Shown one piece after another: positions 1 to 5,453 of a stretch of 5,453 bases of DNA. The DNA is from an uncultured Gemella sp. (lineage in GTDB: Bacteria > Bacillota > Bacilli > Staphylococcales > Gemellaceae). The position numbers and the translations under genes were made by a program. A model generated the notes under the pieces. The model was given only the letters and a program-made list of their open reading frames with translations. It was not told the DNA's origin and did not search any database. The DNA is taken from positions 1 to 5,453 of the forward strand of contig CAKMQO010000182.1 in NCBI GenBank assembly GCA_927911695.1. Reading direction: 5' to 3'. Positions within the stretch are counted from its first letter, which is position 1; each line of letters opens with the position of its first letter.

Positions 1-5
1 ATTTT

Positions 6-560
6 TTATTTCTCCATATATTCAAAGATTACTATATCTGTTATTCCATACTGTTTTTCTTTTATAACTTCAAGTTTTTCATCAGTAATAGTGATTTCTT
101 CTGTATTGCTCTTTTCACAAATTACTAACGCTTTATCATTACATAGATTATTATCTAAAATACACTGTAATGCTTCATCTATTAAACCTTTATCGTACGG
201 TGGATCTAGAAAAATAATATCAAATTTCTCTTCTTTTTTCCCGAAAATTTTCAATGCTCGTTTGAAATCATTTCTATATAAAGAATAATCTGTAGCATCT
301 ATTCTACATTTTTCAATATTACTTTTAATGACTTTTATTGCATTATTACTTCCATCAATAAAAGTTGAATGCTTAGCACCACGACTTAACGCTTCTATTC
401 CTAAGCCACCTGTTCCACCAAAAAGGTCTAATACTTTACAATCATAGCAATCTATCATATTGAATAAATTTTCTTTAATTTTATCCGTTGTCGGTCTTGT
501 ATTCATTCCTTCAACAGCATTTAATTTTATAGATCTGTATTTTCCTGCTATAACTCTCAT
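6..560 (-). CDS. rsmD: 16S rRNA (guanine(966)-N2)-methyltransferase RsmD
   Basis: This is a cytoplasmic SAM-dependent methyltransferase of the RsmD/YlbH family, known to methylate N2 of G966 in 16S rRNA during 30S assembly. The 184-aa product has the family hallmarks in order: N-terminal MRVIAGKYRS, the conserved TRPTTDKIKENLFNMI block (residues 21-36), a Rossmann SAM-binding motif VLDLFGGTGGLGIEALSRG (43-61), the catalytic LDPPY tetrad (DPPY at 119-122) and a late KQYGITD segment. Length is normal for the family. I start at the ATG at 558-560, because GAGGA lies just upstream and family members begin MRVIAG. An in-frame TTG four codons earlier has no Shine-Dalgarno. The SAM loop reads FGGTGG rather than the commoner FAGSG, a conservative change. 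In Bacilli coaD normally follows; it would lie beyond the left edge. The gene follows the terminator at 607-650, so it needs its own promoter or read-through; I see only a weak candidate. Confidence 0.95.
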   Translation of the reverse strand: MRVIAGKYRSIKLNAVEGMNTRPTTDKIKENLFNMIDCYDCKVLDLFGGTGGLGIEALSRGAKHSTFIDGSNNAIKVIKSNIEKCRIDATDYSLYRNDFKRALKIFGKKEEKFDIIFLDPPYDKGLIDEALQCILDNNLCNDKALVICEKSNTEEITITDEKLEVIKEKQYGITDIVIFEYMEK

Positions 561-606
561 GTTTCCTCGCAATAAATATCTAATATACTGTATTTATTAT
601 TGATAT

Positions 607-650
607 CTTTAAAATAAGGGAGAATATAGCTTTCGCTTCCCCCTTATTTT
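607..650 (-). terminator. Intrinsic terminator between ylbG and rsmD
   Basis: Perfect 10-bp inverted repeat (AAAATAAGGG at 611-620, CCCTTATTTT at 641-650). On the minus-strand RNA it extends inward through a G-U pair (640/621) and three more pairs. After a small bulge it closes with AGC-GAAA-GCU, a C(GAAA)G GNRA tetraloop at 630-635. The loop and the wobble pair exist only in the minus-strand transcript, which fits ending the pnp-ylbG message 8 nt after the ylbG stop codon. The U-run is inside the stem and short beyond it, so termination may be partial and allow read-through into rsmD. Confidence 0.75.
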
Positions 651-657
651 AATATTT

Positions 658-925
658 TTATTTTGTTTGAAAATCTTTATCTAAATGCTCAAAACTTAAA
701 TGTAAATCTGACATTCCTGATAATTCGATTTTCTTAACGAATTTCTTTTTCTTAAGATCTGCAACAATACTTTCTATTCTAGTTTCATCAACATAGATGC
801 ATGCATATCTTCCTCTTTTAGAATAAGAAATAAAGTTCCCATATTTTTCTAATTTTATTTAAGTCTTTTAAAACTTTTTAAAAATAGACATATATTCCAC
901 GTCTTTCTTTTTCAAATAACTCCAT
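658..925 (-). pseudogene. ylbG: Broken ylbG-like (UPF0298/DUF2129) gene
   Basis: I recognise this as a remnant of the small YlbG family (DUF2129, about 90 aa, function unknown), which sits next to rsmD in many Bacilli. From the ATG at 923-925 the frame reads MELFEKERRGIYVYF and then hits TAA (codon 16, 878-880). The same frame continues as KVLKDLNKIRK, and then an A5 run at 845-849 shifts the frame by +1. The remainder reads YGNFISYSKRGRYACIYVDE, then about 43 residues that include KKKKFVKKIE, and stops at TAA 658-660. Joined up, the pieces resemble the family pattern RxGIxVWL...LRKFGNIxYVSKRxxY. The Shine-Dalgarno TAGGAG is intact and overlaps the pnp stop codon; the gap to pnp is 9 nt, so it is co-transcribed with pnp. 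Without repair only a 15-aa peptide is made, and the distal part has no good start codon. Sequencing error or very recent decay are both possible. The family call comes from memory of the consensus, not an alignment. Confidence 0.75.
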
Positions 926-934
926 AAATTTCTC

Positions 935-3022
<2,088 letters not shown>

Positions 3023-3072
3023 GTTTATTTCCTTTCAATATTTTCTTAAACTTTATATAAATCGACTACCTT

Positions 3073-3100
3073 ATTATATCACGAATGCTAGTATTTACAA
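3073..3100 (-). promoter_or_regulatory. Predicted sigma-A promoter of pnp (extended -10)
   Basis: On the minus strand TTGTAA (-35, 3095-3100) is followed after 16 bp by a consensus TATAAT (-10, 3073-3078), which is preceded by TG one base away (TGaTATAAT, an extended -10). The expected start site is near 3066, leaving a leader of about 44 nt before the pnp ATG. The -35 begins directly after the T-run of the upstream terminator, so this is the natural restart point for the pnp unit. Confidence 0.75.
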
Positions 3101-3101
3101 A

Positions 3102-3153
3102 GAAAAAAAACGAAAACATAGTAGAAATAACTTTGATTTCTCTATATTTTCGT
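3102..3153 (-). terminator. Strong intrinsic terminator of the phosphate-transporter unit
   Basis: Long hairpin with arms 3110-3128 and 3136-3153 and a 7-nt loop. It has about 18 pairs with one bulged base (3122). In minus-strand RNA the stem is followed by a run of seven to eight U (3103-3110). Position 3117/3146 is a C/A mismatch on the plus strand but a G-U pair in the minus-strand RNA, so the structure is tuned to the transporter transcript. It begins 10 nt after the stop codon of the 31-codon ORF. Confidence 0.9.
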
Positions 3154-3163
3154 TTATTAATTT

Positions 3164-3259
3164 CTAAACTAATTGTAATTGATATAGTTTATATAAAACT
3201 AATATTATTAACAACATAATAACAAATAATATTATATATATTTTTTGTTTATTTGACAT
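3164..3259 (-). CDS. Candidate 31-aa single-pass membrane microprotein
   Basis: Unrecognised small ORF: ATG at 3257-3259, TAG at 3164-3166, 31 residues. The N-terminus is short and positive (MSNKQK). Residues 7-22 are an uninterrupted hydrophobic stretch (IYIILFVIMLLIILVL), and the tail is YKLYQLQLV with one lysine. That is the layout of a single transmembrane helix. The ATG lies 2 nt after the stop codon of the upstream Na/Pi transporter, and an AAGGA inside the last transporter codons sits 11 nt before it. The spacing is long but usable, and translational coupling is plausible. The operon terminator starts 10 nt after the stop, so the ORF fills the space exactly. Caution: the stretch is very AT-rich, and random AT-rich DNA tends to encode I, L, K, N and Y, so a chance ORF cannot be excluded. 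No function is proposed beyond possible association with the transporter. Confidence 0.5.
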   Translation of the reverse strand: MSNKQKIYIILFVIMLLIILVLYKLYQLQLV

Positions 3260-3261
3260 AA

Positions 3262-4896
3262 TTATAAATGTCCTTGAATCTCTTTTTCTAGAATATTTCT
3301 AACGTGTTCGCATACACGAGTAAAGTGTTGGATTAAATCCATAAACACTACTCCAGCTGGAATTTCACAAACTCCATCTTTCATACGTTGAGTGTGTTGT
3401 TTACGTGCATTTTTTTCAAGTGTATAGATATTTCCACAAGCTGCTAACGCTGCACCTGCTAATGCTATGTTGTTTTCTTCTAGTGATTTTATAGTTTTTA
3501 AAATTACATCATTACAAAGATCGTACATTTCTTGAACTTCTGCTTTTGCAGCATCAGAAAACTTCAGTTTTTTCCTAATTTGATAATCTACTGATAATAC
3601 TATATCTCTAGCGTGGTCCCCAATTCTTTCAACATCACGAGTTCCATCTAATAATGTTGAAGCAATTAAACCTTCTTTTGGACTTAATTTTTCTCTAAAT
3701 AATAGAGTTAAGTAATCAGTCATTTGTTCATCAAAATTATTAATTGCATCTTCATAAGTTTCACCTTTTTCTCGTAATTGTTCATCACGATTCATAAAGT
3801 ACTCTACTGAGTTACGTAAACTTTTTTTAGATAAAATTAACATTTCAACAAATTCTTTTTGCACTTGTCCTAATGCAACCGCTGGTGCACTTGTTACTAG
3901 TGACTTATCAAGATATTGTGTACTGTATTTGATTTGCTCATCTTCACCTGGAATAATTTTCGTAACAATAACCACTAATACACTAATGAATGGGAATTGT
4001 AATATTGTGTTTAAAATATTAAATGTACCGTGTGCAGATGCAATAGTCATTTTCGGCTCTAGACCTAATGTTGTTTCTAAATATTGAATGAAAGCACCAT
4101 AAGGTACTAACGCTATTAAACAGATAATAGTACCGATAACGTTAAATAATACGTGAGATGCTGCTACACGTTTTGCAGCAATATTACTTCCAACCATTGC
4201 TAATGCAGCTGTTGTAATCGCTGTCCCAATATTATCCCCGAATAGAACTGGTAATGCACCAGTTAGGCTTAAAGCTCCGTCTGCATACAGGTTTTGTAAA
4301 ATCGCAATAGTCGCTGCAGAAGATTGAATTAATACAGTTAAAAATGTACCTACTCCTACCCCTACTACCGCACTATCATTAATATGCGTTAATATGTTTT
4401 GGAACCAAGACATATCTCTCATAGGTCCCATTGCTGTAGACATCATTTTTAGGGCATAGAAAATCCCTCCAAAACCAAAAATTACACGACCAATATTATT
4501 TACAACTTTAGCACGAGTGAAGAATAAGAATGCTGCTCCTAAGAATAATAAAGGTAGCGCATATTTAGATATATTAAATCCGATAATGAATGATGTTAAT
4601 GTTGTTCCGATATTAGAACCCATTACAATAGCAATTGCTTGTTTCGTTTTTAATAATCCAGCTCCTACTAAACTTATAGTAATTACGATTGTTCCTGTAC
4701 TTGACTGAATAAGTATCGTAACAATAATTCCGGCTAAGACAGCCATAAGTGGTTTAGATGTATATTTATCTAAAACATATCGCATTTTCTCCCCGGCTAT
4801 TAATTGAAGTCCGTCCCCCATGTACTTAATACTGAATAGGAATAAACCAAGACCTCCTAAAAAAGAAAATAAAATTTCTTGCCAAAGTGCTGACAC
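3262..4896 (-). CDS. Na+/phosphate cotransporter (NptA/YjbB type) with C-terminal PhoU-like domain
   Basis: Predicted inner-membrane Na+-dependent phosphate symporter of the PNaS (SLC34-related) family, 544 aa. It has the family's two repeated membrane cores: first repeat ILIQSSTGTIV (QSS at 64-66) with GSNIGTT (93-99), second repeat VLIQSSAATIAI (QSS at 191-193) with GDNIGTA (220-226). About eight hydrophobic segments fall between residues 5 and 312. Residues about 340-540 form a soluble, helical PhoU-like domain with DVERIGDHARDI (421-432), a typical PhoU signature. The length is normal for the fused form. It starts at GTG (4894-4896), because AGGAGGA (4904-4910) lies 7-8 nt upstream and the N-terminus matches the family start before the first helix. 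A predicted promoter lies at 4947-4975 and a strong terminator follows, so this is a separate transcription unit, shared only with the 31-codon ORF. Substrate is inferred from the family; some members of this group are poorly characterised. Confidence 0.93.
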   Translation of the reverse strand: MSALWQEILFSFLGGLGLFLFSIKYMGDGLQLIAGEKMRYVLDKYTSKPLMAVLAGIIVTILIQSSTGTIVITISLVGAGLLKTKQAIAIVMGSNIGTTLTSFIIGFNISKYALPLLFLGAAFLFFTRAKVVNNIGRVIFGFGGIFYALKMMSTAMGPMRDMSWFQNILTHINDSAVVGVGVGTFLTVLIQSSAATIAILQNLYADGALSLTGALPVLFGDNIGTAITTAALAMVGSNIAAKRVAASHVLFNVIGTIICLIALVPYGAFIQYLETTLGLEPKMTIASAHGTFNILNTILQFPFISVLVVIVTKIIPGEDEQIKYSTQYLDKSLVTSAPAVALGQVQKEFVEMLILSKKSLRNSVEYFMNRDEQLREKGETYEDAINNFDEQMTDYLTLLFREKLSPKEGLIASTLLDGTRDVERIGDHARDIVLSVDYQIRKKLKFSDAAKAEVQEMYDLCNDVILKTIKSLEENNIALAGAALAACGNIYTLEKNARKQHTQRMKDGVCEIPAGVVFMDLIQHFTRVCEHVRNILEKEIQGHL

Positions 4897-4903
4897 TTTT
4901 TTG

Positions 4904-4910
4904 TCCTCCT
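4904..4910 (-). promoter_or_regulatory. Ribosome binding site deciding the GTG start
   Basis: AGGAGGA on the minus strand, near-perfect complement to the 16S rRNA 3' end, 7 nt before the GTG at 4894-4896. It fixes the transporter start at GTG even though no ATG is present there. Confidence 0.85.
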
Positions 4911-4920
4911 AGTATATGTT

Positions 4921-4940
4921 GCGTGTATCTTTTAACACAC
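4921..4940 (-). promoter_or_regulatory. Possible 5'-terminal leader hairpin of the transporter mRNA
   Basis: In minus-strand RNA GUGUGU (4935-4940) pairs with ACACGC (4921-4926), giving six pairs with one U-G, around an 8-nt A-rich loop. The first base coincides with the transcription start expected from the -10 at 4947-4952. A hairpin at the very 5' end could protect the message from decay. It is short, so this is only a suggestion. Confidence 0.3.
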
Positions 4941-4946
4941 AAATAA

Positions 4947-4975
4947 ATTTTACCATATATATTTTAAAAGCACAA
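4947..4975 (-). promoter_or_regulatory. Predicted sigma-A promoter of the Na/Pi transporter
   Basis: On the minus strand TTGTGC (-35, 4970-4975) is separated by exactly 17 bp from TAAAAT (-10, 4947-4952). TG lies one base upstream of the -10 (extended -10). The expected start is near 4940, about 44 nt before the GTG codon. The -35 is poor (3 of 6 consensus bases), as is common when an activator or the extended -10 compensates. Confidence 0.6.
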
Positions 4976-5039
4976 CTGAAATCTAAAACTAGAAATATTA
5001 AAATATTATTACAAATGTTTACATTAATTACTTAAAAAA

Positions 5040-5059
5040 CACTAATATGACACTAATAT
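5040..5059. repeat. 9-bp direct repeat with 11-bp period upstream of the transporter promoter
   Basis: CACTAATAT occurs at 5040-5048 and again at 5051-5059, separated by GA. The 11-bp spacing places both copies on nearly the same face of the helix. It lies about 65 bp upstream of the predicted -35 of the phosphate transporter and just past the rpmA terminator. Direct repeats at about one helical turn are typical of response-regulator sites. On the minus strand it reads TTAGTG-N5-TTAGTG, which shares the spacing, but only part of the sequence, of the Bacillus PhoP box (TTAACA-like repeats, N5). Confidence 0.4.
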
Positions 5060-5065
5060 TTTTGT

Positions 5066-5105
5066 AAAATAAAAAAGGCATCTACATAAATGTAAACACC
5101 TTTTT
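5066..5105 (-). terminator. Intrinsic terminator of the rplU-prp-rpmA unit
   Basis: A stem of about 15 pairs with arms 5072-5086 and 5091-5105 and a 4-nt loop (5087-5090). In minus-strand RNA it runs AAAAAGG...CCUUUUU and is followed by a further U-rich tail. Three positions (5082/5095, 5080/5097, 5079/5098) are C/A mismatches on the plus strand but G-U or U-G pairs in the minus-strand RNA, so the hairpin works in the rpmA direction. It begins 12 nt after the rpmA stop codon. Confidence 0.9.
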
Positions 5106-5117
5106 CTATAATGCTTA

Positions 5118-5402
5118 TTAAGCTTGTGGATAAACAGAAACTTTTTTACGGCTACGTCCGTATCTTTCGAAACGTACAACTCCGTCAACTAGTGAGAATA
5201 GTGTATCATCTCCACCTTTTCCTACGTTAGTTCCTGGCCAAATTTTTGTTCCACGTTGTCTGTATAAGATAGAACCTGCAGTTACGTACTGACCATCAGC
5301 TCTTTTAGCACCTAAACGTTTTGATTCAGAGTCACGTCCGTTTTTAGTAGAACCTACCCCTTTTTTAGATGCGAAGAATTGTAAATTTAATTGTAACATC
5401 AT
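5118..5402 (-). CDS. rpmA: 50S ribosomal protein L27 with cleavable N-terminal extension
   Basis: L27 is a large-subunit protein whose N-terminal tail reaches the peptidyl-transferase centre. The 94-aa product has the complete family sequence: [20 protein letters not shown] (12-31), [34 protein letters not shown] and a C-terminal KKVSVYPQA. The first residues, [11 protein letters not shown], are the Firmicutes-type extension ending in the LQFFA-SKK junction, which the cysteine protease Prp removes before L27 can function. The prp gene ends 2 nt upstream, inside which lies the Shine-Dalgarno GAGGTGA. Two ATG codons stand in tandem (5400-5402 and 5397-5399); 7-nt spacing favours the first, but the second is also usable and would give the commoner [10 protein letters not shown] start. 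Either way the mature protein is the same after cleavage. A strong terminator follows directly. Confidence 0.97.
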   Translation of the reverse strand: MMLQLNLQFFASKKGVGSTKNGRDSESKRLGAKRADGQYVTAGSILYRQRGTKIWPGTNVGKGGDDTLFSLVDGVVRFERYGRSRKKVSVYPQA

Positions 5403-5404
5403 GT

Positions 5405-5453
5405 CTATTTCACCTCTCTTACTTCAATAGTTATATAATCTGAATAATTTTCT
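5405..5453 (-). CDS. prp: Ribosomal-processing cysteine protease Prp, C-terminal fragment (partial)
   Basis: Only the last 15 or so codons are in the window; the 5' part lies beyond the right edge. The frame ending at TAG 5405-5407 reads [15 protein letters not shown]. The frame stays open from the window edge and stops 2 nt before the rpmA ATG. Prp (YsxB family) sits between rplU and rpmA in Firmicutes and cuts the N-terminal extension of L27, which is present here. The Y-x-x-Y-I-x-I-E type ending fits the family. The identification rests mainly on position and on the cleavable L27, as the catalytic His and Cys are outside the window. Confidence 0.7.
   Translation of the reverse strand, partial: ENYSDYITIEVREVK

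Noticed and set aside
561..572. Upstream TTG start for rsmD adding four residues
   Set aside because: It has no Shine-Dalgarno, while the ATG at 558-560 follows GAGGA and gives the usual MRVIAG family start.
582..612. Promoter for rsmD (TTAAAG, 19-bp spacer, TATATT)
   Set aside because: The -10 is fair but the -35 matches only 3 of 6 bases and the 19-bp spacer is long. In such AT-rich DNA this is not enough to annotate.
5014..5098. TGTTTACATT at 5016-5025 and its inverse at 5089-5098, with a local AATGT-TT-ACATT palindrome
   Set aside because: One copy is part of the rpmA terminator stem and the motif is AT-rich and short, so coincidence is likely. No known operator fits clearly.

Overview
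The window looks like a chromosomal housekeeping segment from a low-GC Gram-positive bacterium of class Bacilli. The evidence is the strong AT bias, the AGGAGG-type Shine-Dalgarno sites, an L27 ribosomal protein with the Firmicutes-type cleavable N-terminal extension beside the end of its processing protease gene, and a ylbG-rsmD pair as in Bacillus and Staphylococcus. A Gemella-like or other small-genome Bacilli member would fit, but that is a guess. Every gene lies on the minus strand, so transcription runs from high to low coordinates.

In transcription order: (1) 5066-5453 holds the last codons of prp, then rpmA (L27), then an intrinsic terminator. (2) 3102-5065 is a phosphate-transport unit. 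It has an upstream region with a 9-bp direct repeat spaced 11 bp apart, a predicted sigma-A promoter, a Na/Pi cotransporter with a fused PhoU-like domain (GTG start), and an unlisted 31-codon ORF encoding a probable single-pass membrane microprotein. It ends in a strong terminator. (3) 607-3100 is a second unit. A promoter abutting the previous terminator drives pnp (polynucleotide phosphorylase), followed 9 nt later by a broken ylbG-like (DUF2129) gene, then a terminator with a GNRA tetraloop. (4) 6-560 is rsmD (16S rRNA m2G966 methyltransferase), whose usual partner coaD would lie just beyond the left edge.

Functionally the segment joins ribosome assembly and maturation (prp, rpmA, rsmD), RNA turnover (pnp) and phosphate uptake. 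PNPase uses and releases inorganic phosphate chemistry, but I see no evidence that it is regulated together with the transporter; a terminator separates them.

I found no defence system, mobile element, CRISPR array, tRNA or rRNA. The items most worth a second look are the 31-aa membrane ORF tucked between the transporter stop codon and its terminator, the ylbG gene with an in-frame stop plus a frameshift at short homopolymers but an intact Shine-Dalgarno and 3' half, and the 11-bp-phased repeat upstream of the phosphate transporter.
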